A stretch of 64,000 bases of DNA from Adineta vaga (taxonomy: Eukaryota; Rotifera): assembly GCA_021613535.1 (NCBI GenBank), contig CP075494.1, positions 13,888,001 through 13,952,000 on the forward strand, written 5' to 3'. Every line of letters begins with the position of its first letter. Position 1 is the stretch's first letter. Of this stretch, positions 52,003-64,000 are shown in pieces. The translations under genes were made by a program, and so were the position numbers. Below the pieces are notes generated by a model. That model was given only the letters and a program-made list of their open reading frames with translations. It was not told the origin of the DNA and did not search any database.

Positions 52003-52633
52003 GAACTAACGAGGGAACCCCCCGAAGCGATTAACGAGTTTAAAGCTCATCTTTTGGCCATAAGTAGACCTCGATGGCGTATGAAAAACCTCCAGAGGAT
52101 TTGGGCCCTTAGGTCTTTTCTGCAGAGTTATACCCATTTTAGTAGAATTTTAGCCTGTAGGTCGATATGTATCAACAAATCGAATCACATTATTTAGAGC
52201 TGAAATTTCGCCCACAGATAGCTATACATGTGGCTAGAATACGCTAAAAATTTCGACTAAAAAAATTGTTCCTTTTGCGAGATATTAAATTATCAGAAAT
52301 ACACGAGATTTGGGCGCCCTTCATGGCATACGAGGTAATTTTCAGAGTTAAATATCTTGTGAAGAGAACGATTGTTTTAGTCGAAATTTTTAGCGTATTT
52401 TAGTCACAAGTATAGCTATCTGTGGGCGAAATTTCAGCTCTAAATAATGTGATTCAATTTGTTGATACATATCGACCTACAGGCTGAAATTCTACTAAAA
52501 TGGGTATAACTCTGCAGAAAAGACCTAAGGACCAAATCCTCTGGAGGTTTTTCATACGCCATCGAGGTCTACTTATGGCCAAAAGATGAGCTTTAAACTC
52601 GTTAATCACTTCGGGGGGTTCCCTCGTTAGTTC
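52003..52633. mobile_element. 631-bp foldback element with 258-bp near-identical inverted arms
   Basis: Arms 52003-52260 and 52377-52633 are inverted copies differing at only about ten positions (for example at 52027, in the GGGCCC region near 52105, and at 52228-52235). The ends read GAACTAACGAGGGAACCCCC and its complement. The 116-base centre is itself weakly symmetrical. The arms are more GC-rich than the neighbouring DNA. No transposase frame exists, so it would be non-autonomous. A target duplication is not evident at either edge. A transcript across it would form a long double-stranded hairpin. Confidence 0.85.
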
Positions 52634-52879
52634 TCATTCCTGAGAAAGAAAAGATCGTTTAGTCCAAAAGATATATAAAGATGTCCATCCATTTACTATG
52701 ATGATGGTTTCGGTCAGATATGGGCAAGTCAAAAGTCATTTGACTCGGCTTAATTTAACTTGATTCGAGGGAAAAAAGGAGTTGACTTGCCATCTTTAGA
52801 GCCAATTCACCCTACAAGTTTATTTTATTATTCTTAATTTAAAACTTTTGATAATTTTACGCCCGAAATTAATACCGAA

Positions 52880-53095
52880 GTGCATGAAACACTTGTATAT
52901 ATTTATATAGTTTTGAACTTGACTTGTCCATACTTTGTTTCCATAAAATTGCGCAACGTTGTTTATCAATTGATAAGTTCGTGTGTTCTTGGAATTCTTT
53001 TTTACGTATGCGCTTATCATTGTTTTATACTTTGTTGTCAACGTCCATCGAAAAATGAATCTATATATGACTCAATATATAACGGATCACAATAG
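52880..53095 (+). other. Orphan hydrophobic reading frame
   Basis: A 71-codon frame with a likely membrane helix (LISSCVLGILFYVCAYHCFIL) and a short polar end (RPSKNESIYDSIYNGSQ) before a stop. It could be the last exon of a degraded membrane-protein gene, but no upstream exon or acceptor fits well. Kept only as a low-confidence possibility. Confidence 0.2.
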
Positions 53096-53297
53096 CTTTG
53101 GAGAAAAATTACAAAAATTTTTCTGGTGGTACGATATGAAACTTTTTTAATACCCCCGGTCTCTGGTTTAGACAGATGTTATACCAGCCGTTGAACTTGA
53201 GAATTATTTTCTTTTGTTAAAGTAATAAATATTTATATTAAAGTGAACAAAAAAAGTATTAGTTTTTATTAAAAAAAAGAAATGTCCCTATAAAGTA

Positions 53298-53756
53298 TCA
53301 TTTCTTTTTAATATTGGTTGGGAAATCATATTGTTGCGGTGCTGGTGAAGGTTTATGTTCTCGATGAACAAACCAAGCAGGTGCACCAAATACATGTTTA
53401 GGTTGATTTGGATCTCCCTCCGTTGCAGCTGCTCCTGTTGAACTATGTTCACATAATCCATCCCACCAGATGGGCGTTGGGTAAGGTACTGGTTCTTTAC
53501 TTTTCCGTGTTGATGGATCAATATGTTGAAGTAAATTATGACTAATACCTAATTTACATCGTCGAATATAATCCGTATCGGTATCTCGGACGTACATAAC
53601 TCGTGGTTGATTGGCAGTTGCTTCATCATCGAAAACACCATTGAGATATGGAATTTGTGATGGTGGTGGAGCAGTTACTAATTCTCGATTTCCTTTTTTT
53701 AATGGTGCATGTACAAACCAAACTTCGTCTTCAGGTTTTCGTCGTAAATAAGACAT
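53298..53756 (-). CDS. C7orf57-like protein
   Basis: Single-exon, 152-residue protein. Its core resembles the vertebrate C7orf57 family: PPPSQIPYLNG, then DTDYIRRCKLGISHNLLQH, IDPSTRKSKEPVPYPTPIWW and a later APAWFVHREHKPSP. The human protein shows the same order (PPASQIPGL, TDSEYVKLAKQGG, APGTRK, PDWY, MVHEEF). The biochemical role of the family is unknown; a ciliary or sperm role has been suspected from expression, which I cannot test here. An acceptor-like TTTTAAAG lies shortly before the start. The stop lies near the A/T-rich 3' end. Confidence 0.6.
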   Translation of the reverse strand: MSYLRRKPEDEVWFVHAPLKKGNRELVTAPPPSQIPYLNGVFDDEATANQPRVMYVRDTDTDYIRRCKLGISHNLLQHIDPSTRKSKEPVPYPTPIWWDGLCEHSSTGAAATEGDPNQPKHVFGAPAWFVHREHKPSPAPQQYDFPTNIKKK

Positions 53757-53964
53757 TTTTATACTTTAAAAGAAAAGAACAATCTGCGTTCATTCAAAGT
53801 ATATGAATGTCTAAAATAACTTTTACCATATTTCAAATCGTTTCTCTATCAATAACCTCTAGTGAAAAAAAAACTTCATGTTGGTAGATGGCACTAGACA
53901 TTTTTCAAGTACTGAATTGAATACTCTTATTATATATGAAAAACAAAACAATACAAAAGACAAT

Positions 53965-56928
53965 TCACACAAGTACACTAAGCGAACAAAGTTGACACTG
54001 TTCAGAATTCATTGAAGAAGATGTATTCTGCAATGAATTATTATCAGTTTTTAGTGAACGACATGTTCGATGATGATTTTGTAGATTAAAATCATCATTT
54101 AAGATTTCTTGATAAATATGATAGTTTTGTCCGTGAATACTTGTTGAACCTGAATCAGTAGTTGAGGATGTTACACTACTATGATAATGTGTTGGACACG
54201 TACATTGAGTTGAGAAACTTGCTTGATAACTAATCGGTCTTAATTGGTGTTGTTGTTGTTGTTGAAGATGATGATGAGAAAGAGGAGGTGGTGGTGGTGG
54301 AGCTGGATAATAATGTTGTTGAGATTGATTCGACCATGGTATTGTATTTGTTGGAGTTGGACGAACTAGTAATGATTCACTTTTTGAATCATTATTTTGA
54401 TGATATTTCGATGAACGTAAATGACAAAATAATAAATATGGACAACGAGATATAATCAAAATAATACATGTTAATAAAACTAATACTAATAGAATGCCAA
54501 AAATCGATCCAATAAAGATACTTTTAGCTGGTTCATTCATATACCATGCTTGTTGTTGTTGTTGTTGTTCTCGTTGATTAGGATCAATAATTAATGAGGA
54601 TTTTAATATTTGAGTTGATGTTATTTGTAATTGTTTACAAAATTTTTCATAATTAGTCTTTCGAAGAAGATATAAACATATTTCACCTTGAGATATGTAA
54701 TCAATTGTATAATTACGTTGTAAATTATCAAGTAATTCACTCATTTTATAGATCGGACTATTTGTACTTATTTTAAAACCATTTATACCATGATGTTTGA
54801 AATATTTTCGACGATAATCACTGATAGAATTTTCATCGATTGTTGAAGGAAATAATTGCCATTGAATAAAAAGTTTCGAATTATCAACATTAGGTGTAAT
54901 AGTTATATCAGCTATTCGAATATGTTCTGAAGGAAATTTCTCAGTTGTTGCTGTTGTTGTTGTTGAAGTACTTGGAGATGATTCTTCTTGTCGTCGATCA
55001 AGCTTATTCACCAGCTTTTCAACACTAAAGAATACACAAATATTGATTTTTCTTTATTTGGAAATAAAACTTACATATTTATCACTGTTGTTTCTTTCTT
55101 CTCATCATCAATAATTGTTCTTGTTAAATAATTACATTGTGATGTAGTAAGTATACTACATGAAAATTGTTCATTAGGTAATTCATTTAAATTAACATTT
55201 CGTCGTTCGGGTGGTGATTCACATTGACCAGTAATTTTCATTTGTTTAAAATTTCGTTCCATTCGACAATCGCAGTGTAATGGATTTTGATCAAGTTCAA
55301 GTGTAAGAAGATTTGAATAGAAATTCAATGAATTCATCTCAATTGTACATAATTGATTACGGCGAAGAGATAAGATTTGTAATGTTTCATTAAGTTTTGT
55401 TAGAAGAGGAAATATTTTCAAACTATTATTTCTTAAATCTAGAAGAAGAGGAAAAAAAGAGAGAAATCTTCTGATGAAGATTGACATGAAAATTATTCAA
55501 TTACCAAGTGATTGTAAACGGGTATGTTGAAATGTATTCGAATCAATAACTTCAATCTGATTATCACGTAGATGAAGTCGTTCAAGTAGTGGTAAATTTG
55601 TAAAGATTTTCTTTTCAAGCTTAGCTCCTAAAAAATTTCCATCAAGATTCAATTGTTTCAATTTCGGAGCGTTAAATGATGATAATGTAGATAGAGAATT
55701 TCGATCGAGTTCGAGAAGTTCTAATGATGAAAAGGTATGTTTGAGTTTTGAAGATAATTTTGTTAATTTGTTCGAAGATAAAAATAATTTTTCTAGTTGT
55801 TCTAAACGTGTAAAAATGGATAAATCCAATTGATTTAAACGATTATTTTTCAAGGAAATAATTCGTAAGTTTAAAGGTAATTGTACTTGATTCAACGATT
55901 CTAAACGATTATAATCCAAATAGAATTCACGTAATTGATTTAAATGAATTAAAGATGTTAATAGTTTTTCCGTTATTAATTCATTATTTCGTAAATTTAA
56001 AATTTCAAGTTGAGGTGAAAATGATTCGAAGAGATTTTCATCAATTGTTTCAATACCTGAAAAATATATGCAAATAAACTTACAAAAATCAAAGATTTGA
56101 ACAAACCATTATAAGATAAATCTAGTTCGATTAATGAATTGGATGGAATTGAAATTGATGAACGAAGATTTAAATGTCGAATTTTATTTTTACTTAAAAT
56201 TAAAACTTTTAATTTTTTCAATGAAGTAAGAAAAGGAATGTTGAGATATTCCAAACGATTTTCCGATAAATCTAATCGTTCTAAATTGGGAAAATAATTT
56301 TGAAAACTTTCAATCTCATCCATCTGACTAATTGAACATGATTGTAGAGATAATTGTGTTAATTTTCTCAAGATTAAACTTTGATTTTGATTAGTCAATT
56401 CGGATAAATCAAATAAACGTAATGATAAACGTTTAAGATTAGGTAATTCAAAAAGTATTTGAAAAAATGTTTGAGATGTTAATTGTGATGTTCGAAGAGT
56501 TGTTGAAAGAATAAATTCTTCTAAATAATTAGCTAAATCAATAAATGCATTCTTATCAATACGATTTATTGGATTGGATTGTAATTCAAGTTTACGTAAT
56601 TTTAAACCATTAAATGCATTCTTATGTACAACTGATATTCGATTACCGGATAAAACAAGTTCATCAAATATAATATTGCCTAATAGAAAAGAAGAAGAAG
56701 AAGAAGCAGAGGAAAATAAATATTGAAAAATGCAAAGATTTTGTACGACTTACTGTTATTAAAATAAGGAATAGTTAATAATTGTTTTCGTGCACAATAA
56801 ATATAAACACGACCTGTTTCAGTTATTGCACATCGACATTTCGATTGAATATCAAATGGAATTGGACATGTTAGGATTGAATGGATTAAAATGAAAATGA
56901 TTAGATAACAAATATATTGATTAAACAT
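53965..56928 (-). CDS. Leucine-rich-repeat type I membrane receptor with possible FNIII domain
   Basis: Five or so exons run from 56928 down to 53965, about 900 residues. The signal peptide (YLIIFILIHSILTC) is followed by a cysteine-capped LRR N-terminus (CRCAITETGRVYIYC). About 16 leucine-rich repeats follow (NLERLDLSENRLEYLNIP, LEKLFLSSNKLTKL, LERLHLRDNQIEVID), then an LRRCT cap (NPLHCDC, QCESPPE, CSIL). A beta-rich segment resembling a fibronectin type III domain (LFIQWQLFPS) precedes one transmembrane helix (FIGSIFGILLVLVLLTCIIL) and a cytoplasmic tail with Pro and His/Gln runs and SESLL. The architecture resembles LRFN/FLRT-type cell-adhesion receptors, but orthology is not established. 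A TTTTTAG acceptor lies 6 nt before the start. Confidence 0.8.
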
Positions 56929-57735
56929 GATTATCTAAAAATAAAAATACAAAATTTCGAATGAAATACAATGTTTCTCTTCTTAGATCCAACAATGATG
57001 ATGTTCGTTATTTATTACAGCATACTTAATCTTGTCATGTTTCTTTTTCTTTCTGCTCGTTCTCTTTCCGTATGTTACATGTTCACTAGTGATTATGAAA
57101 TAAGCAAGCCGCAGTGAAGAGTGCTTATTTGCATTAACAAGAGATGGATTTTGACACCACAAGCCTTGATAAGATGAAATACTAACGTTTGTGACTAATC
57201 TTGTTCGTCGTCTTCTCTCTCAAGAGACTCGTCATAGAACGATTGTTGCGGAAATCGAAAATGACAGTACCTTTAGTAAATTAGACGTATGCGAGTAAGT
57301 TGTGATTGTATGTTCAATTAGTAAGACAATAAATAATTCATCGAGAAGGAAAAGAAAAGTAAGGAGATGCGCGTGAGTGAATGTGTAATGTCCATCAAAG
57401 TGAATAATCGGTCAGCAAATGATTACATCATCGAATAGGCTTGAATAGATAAACAGAAATTTAGCGAGACAAAAATATACAGTTCTTTCTCTAATTATAC
57501 TGCAAGAAGAAAAAGAAGAAGGATGTCAATTATCTCTTTTTAGCAAGGAGAAAGAAGAAAATGTATGAAAGATATATCTTTATGAATGACATCTTCACAC
57601 TCGTGGTCAAGCGTTTTCTTCTTTTCCTTAGCCGAAAGAAGAAATGTGTTGACTAATGATGGCACTTTGGTGTGAAAAACGGGAAAGAATGCATACATAC
57701 ATATATACATACATAGAGAATGTCATTACGTGTAA

Positions 57736-57755
57736 AGAAGAAGAAGAAGAAGAAT
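57736..57755. repeat. (GAA)n microsatellite
   Basis: Six or seven GAA units in a row. Confidence 0.75.
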
Positions 57756-58495
57756 CTTTATTCTTTCTCGAGGGAAAGCGAAGAACAAGGAACAGCTGGA
57801 AATCAACTAAACTCATCTTGATGTGTTGATGACGTCCGATTCACCAGAGAGAAAGAGGGGAGAAAACGAAGACGAATTCGAAGAGTGTTGATCATTGTTG
57901 TTATTGTTGTTCTGCTTAGCAGGTGGTTGATTTATCTTACATAATATATATCTATATATTTTTCTTTGACGTTTTAACTACTGAGCCGTTACGAATAGAC
58001 ACAAATGTGTTGATTAACGAAGGTCTTTTTCTCAACAAGAAAATGATATGATAGATGTAAAAGACCTCGCCTTTTGTCTAATTTGTCCAATTATTATTAT
58101 TATTCGTCTTAGTATTTTATCTTTAGATAATACTATAATATTAAACTATACTCGAATTAATCAGTGATGAAGGTTCGTGTATTGTCTTACACAAGGAGAT
58201 TATTAACGTCAACTATTAACGTGTATTGTCTTTTTCTCTCCTGCTGTTAGACATTCATCTTAAGAAATGAAGATCACTCATAGTCAATCAGTGACAAGTA
58301 CCTACCGTGAACAAGAAGAAAAAAAGAAATGAATTAAATGATGACTAGCAGGACTAGTAGTTGTAGAGCAAAAGGTTGCATCATGTTAATCGAACTCGAC
58401 AATGATTGCACTCATGAAAGATAATACACTTTTCATTATCCCTCTATGTATTGTCTTTTGAATTAATTCGAAACGTATGTTTCTCTTCATACATG

Positions 58496-58513
58496 CACAC
58501 ACACACACACATA
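58496..58513. repeat. (CA)n microsatellite
   Basis: About nine CA units leading into an AT-rich ATATATG run. Confidence 0.75.
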
Positions 58514-59364
58514 TATGTATACTTTCTACTTACCTCTATTGTCATTCAATCGAAGAAGTCATTTCCGTTAATGATGACATAGAATGATCTATGTTTATAT
58601 ATATTTCTGAATGTATGTGAACTGCAAATGGTGTTAGCTATTCATTCATTCATTTTCATTTCCGTTTAATAATCATGATAATAGAAATTAACATGCGTTC
58701 ACACACGAGTCTTATGTCTAGTCAAATGTAGATTTTTCCAATAGAGATGCAATGTGAGAAGATGCCTGACCAGTGGTCCTATTCTAATCAAATTGAATCA
58801 CTAATCCTACATTGTCCCGACTGTGAAGTCATCGGATACTTACAGATAGAGAAGAAAAAGTCGGTCAGTTTCGATTTAATGAAGTGCAATAGTTATAGAA
58901 GAAGAAGAAAAAAAAGTAACAATCAGATATAAAAAAAAAGAAGAAACTTATAGAATTCGCATCATCTTCATGTGTCTTTTGAATAAGGGAATAATCAATA
59001 ACTTAGTCTACATCGGTCAACATGTCGCCTCTTTTTCTTCTTTCTTTTCGTTCGACATAGTCCTTGATTTTAATAGGTTTTTCATCGACTATTATTATAG
59101 CTTTTTACACACACATATATACACGTATAGTTTTTTCTTCTTTTTCTTTATAGGACCGTTCAATGTGTCTAATGTCTTTCTCTCTCTCTCTCTCTCCATC
59201 TCTTGTTCTATGTATATGCATATATTACCTATTTCTTTCTCAACGATGCGCGCAATCTGAATCGACTATGATTACTTTGCTTTTAAGTTTAGATTTTTTT
59301 TTTCTTTTGTCATTGTCATTGTCGTACGATTTAATTATTATTTTTTTATTTCATTCACTAATAG

Positions 59365-59531
59365 CTACCGTTAAAAATGAGACAGAGGAGGTCGACAATT
59401 GTTCTCTAATATGTGCAATATTCAGTCGACAAAGATTGTCTAATTATCAATTGCTTCTATACTTTGCCACCATTACACATTTTTTGATGACGTGTGAACT
59501 AGCAAAAGGTTCATTAGATGAAATTTTCAAG
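59365..59531 (+). other. Candidate isolated exon
   Basis: Bounded by an acceptor (CACTAATAG) and a donor (AAG/GTAAAA), with a stop-free frame reading TVKNETEEVDNCSLICAIFS and LLLYFATITHFLMTCELAKG. Codon content is less AT-biased than the surroundings. No partner exon can be identified nearby, so it may be part of a long-intron gene or a relic. Confidence 0.3.
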
Positions 59532-62500
59532 GTAAAACTAAGAAGAGAAATACTAAATATAACCTTCAAATTTGAATATAAGTTCTAATTGGATGTACTC
59601 TATATGATCATCTGCTCATTATGATTAAAAGCACGTTCTAACCTACTACTATACATACACTTGTTTAAACGATTTTCCTTTAGCCTTAACAGGATGTTTA
59701 TCATCATCGTCTTCGAACGTTTGTTTTGCTACATATTAATACAACAAAAAAAAAGAAGAAGAAACGAGCTGTGTTTAAGCCTTCTAAACAGATGTGTGTG
59801 TGTATACATTCATTACTCAACTATATTTATCTATTTTGTCAATAGAGATAAATAAGAGAAGAAAATCAATTTCGCGTTTTCTCTTCTTCTTCTTCTTTAA
59901 ATCAAATAAACTTACTCTTCGTTGTTCAGAGAAATTTGAAGCCGCTACTTTTCAAATCAACCCTTAGTCAATACATATAACAGACATTGAACGTATTTGA
60001 AATGATAATGGTGATCTCTTGTTGATATTTTGACGATTAAATTCGTCTCTCTATTGTTCTCTTTATCGTTTTGTTTGACCCGACAGAGACGTCTTCTAAG
60101 TGTTGAATCTACGATTGTTATTTACTTATGTAATCCGGTAACTACGATATCCAACAAAGACAAAAAAGAAAAACGAAAGGTTTTATTCATTGTATACATT
60201 AATTACTACTTGAGACATATCTTACATGTATTTGTATCTTTTGTAAAATGAACGAAAAAGTAAATAAAGAATTAATCGTGCGAAAGAGGAAAATCTGGGT
60301 AAGATAAATTTTTATGAACTTACTTTACTTTTTTCTCAAGAGTTCATGTGAGTTAATGAATGCATCAAATGATAGTTGAAGAAAAAGAAAAAAGAACGAT
60401 ATATAAGTATACACACGTCAAATCGAATGCCGTTCATTCATTGTTCTTCTAGTCGATGAATAGGTGCATATCTACAACTGATTAGATGCATATATTACAA
60501 TCGAAAGAAAACAACTTGGTTCAATATTCATCCTTGTCGATTTGATCAAATTAAACTGAAGTAAAAACCAAGTCGTACAAGTTAAATCATTGCAGAATAG
60601 AGTAATGAACATCTGTATATCAACGATATCAATTTCACATCATTTCTATCGTTCACAATAAGAACAGATTGTTATCAAAGAAAGACAAAAAAAAAGATAT
60701 GAGAAAATTCTTCACTTATTGCTTTCTGATAAGATGCGGAACTCGAAAGCAACTGTGCCGACAATAAGTCAACTAAACGAATGAGTTTACAGAAGATAAT
60801 GAATCAACAGAAGTCAAAACATCTCATAGGATTGACTTTTCTTGCTAGAGATAGGGAAGGAAAATACTATCGGTAGTACTTCATTTCCGTTTTGAAAAAA
60901 AAAAGAAAGAAAGAAAGCGTAAAGGAAACATATTCTTTGTTAGCGAGAGAACTGAAAACAATCATGTTCTTGATTTTCTTCTAGGATATGTCAACACTCT
61001 TCAATTAAGATAAAGATAATAAAATTTCGATAAAAATTATTTGCTAATACTTTTATCTCTTTTGGAGAGAATAAAAACAAGAAAGAAGGTTTTCTCTTTA
61101 GATGGAAGATGTATTGATTCAAATGAGAGAGATGTTAATCGGATACCTGCTGATCTAGTTGGAATATCATCAGAGATGTTTGCCATGAACTAGAGTAAGA
61201 ACATTAGTTAAGGAAACGAAGTATTTCTATTTCTATTCTGAGATTTTAGATAAACGATCTTATCATGCATAGGAATAGTAGTAATTCTATCGTTATTTCT
61301 TATTCATACTTATCAAACTATAGTAAAGAAAAAGGAATTTCTCTTTGTTTCTTCATCATTTTCTTTCATTGATTGACAACTGCACAGCATTTTCTCTTCT
61401 GATGAACTAAAGGAAACGAAGATAACACGCGTGTCTTCGAGTATTGTCTTATGTAATTAAGCGTGTGTTCGTCTGACCCCTTGCGGCATTCAATTGGATT
61501 AACCGTAAAAGATTACCGATTGACCATAGCTACTGTCTGTCTATGCATTCTGTTATGAACAAATATGTCATCGAAAATCGATTAGCGCATCGAGTGATTG
61601 TTTTTGTTAAGAGAAATGTATGGCAAGTGTACTTTCCTAACCATCTCATCATTACTGACAGAAAAACAATCTATCTTACAATCAATATTTGACGTTGCAG
61701 AAAATGTACATACTCAAATGAATGATAAGATAATGATTAAAAACGAATATTTCATGTGATCAACACAAAAAAGTCACATTATTCATGTCTTGTTTTTCTC
61801 ACTACTGATGAGTAACAGTCTATCACACTATTGTCTAAATGAAATTGACGGTTGTTATATACATAAATGATAGAATAATGTTCCTTCGGGATTATTTAGA
61901 GAGAAGTATATGAAAGAACATTATACATTGATGGCAAGAACTGGAAAAGGTCATTTATGTCTATAGACAAACACCCTTCTTCTAATGATCAGTCAATCTT
62001 TTCACCTTTGTTCTAACCTTCAGACATAAACCAGAAGAATACAAACACGTATATATATATATACATATTCATATGAATATATGTATCATAAAAACTTCTA
62101 CCTTCTGTCGCCCACTGGCTATTCTATGATGCAATCATTATTATTATTATTATCAAATGATAGTGATGATGATGATGATGATAGATTGATTAAAGAAAAG
62201 AATAAGGACAATCTGACACCTAGACATTTGCATGTTCATACATCAATGATGAACTTCAAAAAAAAAGAACCTTACCCGATTGTATAGTGTGATAATTTCG
62301 AAGGATGACAGAATTGTACTATAGCAGTAGTCGATTGCTTCTTGTGAATTATGAGTCCATTCCTTGTTTCTTTCTCTCATCCATCTATTTCTTCTCTCTC
62401 TCTCTCGCTTCCTTTCTATTGAGTATTGGCCATATTGATTGAACGAGCGTAAAGAGAAATACGATACTTCTTTTTCTCCTTCTATCACTTTCGTTCGTTT

Positions 62501-63670
62501 CTTTCTCTTTTACTTGTATTCATAGATCCACGTGCCAATTGATGGGTCAATAATGCAGATGTGAACATCAAGATTTTCCAATTGTAAAAACAAAAAAAAA
62601 GAAAATAATTTTTTTTTCTAATTAAAAATCTCTGTGGGATATTATTTATATTTTCAATAATGAGATTTTAGTTAGAAAACAAAAAATTTACTTGTTCTCT
62701 CTCTCTTACTCTTAACTATACTCATAGACGAATAACATTTGTTCACTTACTCTCAATTTCCATAGACAAACATGATGTATAGGTTTTTGTTGTTGTTGTT
62801 GTTAGCTTAAATTTCAAAAGTCTATTCATGCATTAAACGAGTCTCAAGTAGATCGCTGATAAGTTCAAAACAGGTTCCTTTTCTTTCTCTTGTGTATAAA
62901 AGATCAAACGAAAGAATACAGAATTGATTTGATTTTATGCATCATTACATATGTAGTTTTTCTTATTTCTTATATAATCTTGAAAAAACGACATATGTTT
63001 CGAAAGAAAAAGTAAATCTCAGATAAGAAATAAACATCGAAAATAATGCATTGATCAAATTAGTAATTGATCATTCTTTCAAGGATCTCTCTCGTCTGCT
63101 AAATGGATGCTCAAGTTGATCAAATGTGTACGTATGCCCAAAGGATATATTGAATTAAAAGAACAATAATATTCATCGTTTATTTTTCATCTGTGTGATA
63201 AATTTTTTTTCCCGCTGATTGTTGTTGGTACTTTTGCGTGATCACTCGTCAGACCGATACGGTGACACATGTTTGTGTTTGAACACCCACCGCCTGTCTC
63301 GACGTTTGTCACCGTTTGTGTGTATGTGTGTGAGATTTTATATTCATTAAATATAAAGACAACTCCCTCTAGTGAGAAATGAAGGGCAAGACGCGAGTGT
63401 AAATTCATATGTATTCAAAAAGGTAATCGTTTGACGAACACTCATCACATTGAGAACAATGTCCAAGTAGCCTCTCTATATTCTGTTTTACAAGTACATA
63501 GAGAAAGAGAGAAAGAATAGAACATACTTGAGAATAAATGTGAACTGCATCGATCATTATTAAAAACAGTGAAGGAATCGATGCTAATTTGATGGGAGAA
63601 CGCCCTTTTTTTTGGACTCTAACTAAGACATGCAATTCGAAATCATTTAATCATTTCTTTTGTTTTCTAG

Positions 63671-63810
63671 AAGATTGTACTGAGAAAGATTCATGCATAT
63701 CCAATCATGCGAGTGACGACAACGATAAGGATAAATTGGTGATGCAGGTCGGCGACTTGTACTCATCACTCGAAAAGAAAAAGCTTCCGGGTACAAAAAG
63801 CATCTATTAA
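63671..63810 (+). other. Candidate terminal exon
   Basis: After a TTTTCTAG acceptor, the frame reads DCTEKDSCISNHASDDNDKD and ends at a stop at 63808 (GTKSIY). It is hydrophilic and coding-like, but no upstream exon is recognised. Confidence 0.25.
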
Positions 63811-64000
63811 TGAATCAAGACTATCTTTTGTCAGATACTTGACCGAATAGATATATTCTAAATCAAGAGAACGAATGACCGTCTGTTCGATGTTTTGTCA
63901 ATAAACACGTCTGAATGAACTGATAGAAAAATTGACAAGTGAATATATGACAGGATGTTGACCATATGACTTGCATTGCCAATAGAGCATAACAAAGAAA

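Larger units (their letters stand above)
56935..63999. other. Seven-kilobase gene-poor region
   Basis: AT-rich, with many simple repeats: (GAA)n near 57738-57753, (CA)n near 58498-58513, TA-rich runs near 58600 and 62050, and (CT)n near 59180. I cannot assemble a gene. A few pieces have splice-bounded, coding-like sequence and are listed separately. It may be the long upstream or intronic region of a gene past the right edge or of the LRR receptor, or intergenic DNA. Confidence 0.5.

Noticed and set aside
51970-52197. Plus-strand 75-codon frame.
   Set aside because: It lies inside the left arm of the foldback element, and its text has no protein-like features.
53100-53220. Possible coding continuation of the 52880 frame.
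   Set aside because: Stops in all frames and no splice signal linking the pieces.
58747-58932. Frame with HCPDC (MQCEKMPDQWSYS...).
   Set aside because: Acceptor-like CCAATAG precedes it but no donor follows in frame, and the end is a simple GAA run; not enough for a gene.
62081-62287. Plus-strand frame with Leu and Asp runs.
   Set aside because: The runs come from TTA and GAT microsatellites, not conserved coding sequence.

Overview
The window is nuclear DNA of a small-genome, AT-rich animal, most likely a bdelloid rotifer. It is densely packed with multi-exon genes on both strands. Introns are mostly 50-60 nt with GT..AG ends, and intergenic gaps are often only 60-600 nt. Several genes belong to families that are expanded in bdelloids: an ARM-like/TIR/SAM-like protein, a B-box protein, an F-box-like protein, ADP-ribosyltransferase/TPR remnants and a fungal-type CsbD protein. 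No bacterial or viral gene organisation is visible, and I found no tRNA, rRNA or CRISPR. Exons were joined by hand from GT/AG signals and reading phase, so boundaries are approximate to a few bases.

Left part (0-10.3 kb, minus strand): BRAP (RING and UBP-type zinc-finger ubiquitin ligase), a 789-residue TIR protein with a conserved NADase-type glutamate and a C-terminal CaaX box, a CsbD-like stress protein, and a KH-like RNA-binding protein. Then 10.3-17.7 kb is gene-poor and looks like a decay zone. It holds a truncated membrane-protein gene, an F-box-like gene, a short hairpin, a frameshifted ADP-ribosyltransferase/TPR remnant, and a 547-bp element with 12-bp terminal inverted repeats.

Middle (17.7-35 kb): N4BP2-like (P-loop kinase, CUE, DUF1771, Smr), UBE2K, a DIRAS-type small GTPase with unusual nucleotide-binding residues and a possible distant N-terminal exon, and the ankyrin palmitoyltransferase ZDHHC17/HIP14 on the minus strand.

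A tight head-to-tail plus-strand cluster runs from 35 to 48.2 kb: VPS26 (retromer), a B-box protein, NOB1 (PIN endonuclease), a one-span membrane protein, the SAC3 scaffold MCM3AP/GANP, DHRS7B-like reductase and PRC1/Ase1. Several of these have a 3' splice acceptor within about 15 nt of the start codon. The DHRS7B-PRC1 gap is only 63 nt. This fits the spliced-leader trans-splicing known in bdelloids, and perhaps operons.

Right part: MAF1 (minus), a cyclophilin (PPWD1-like) pseudogene, an unrecognised four-exon gene, a striking 631-bp foldback element with nearly identical 258-bp arms, a C7orf57-like gene and a large LRR receptor (both minus). The last 7 kb (57-64 kb) has no gene I can support, only scattered exon-like pieces. 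The best leads are the TIR/CaaX protein, the CsbD transfer candidate, the altered DIRAS GTPase, the foldback element, the orphan four-exon gene and the trans-splicing signature.
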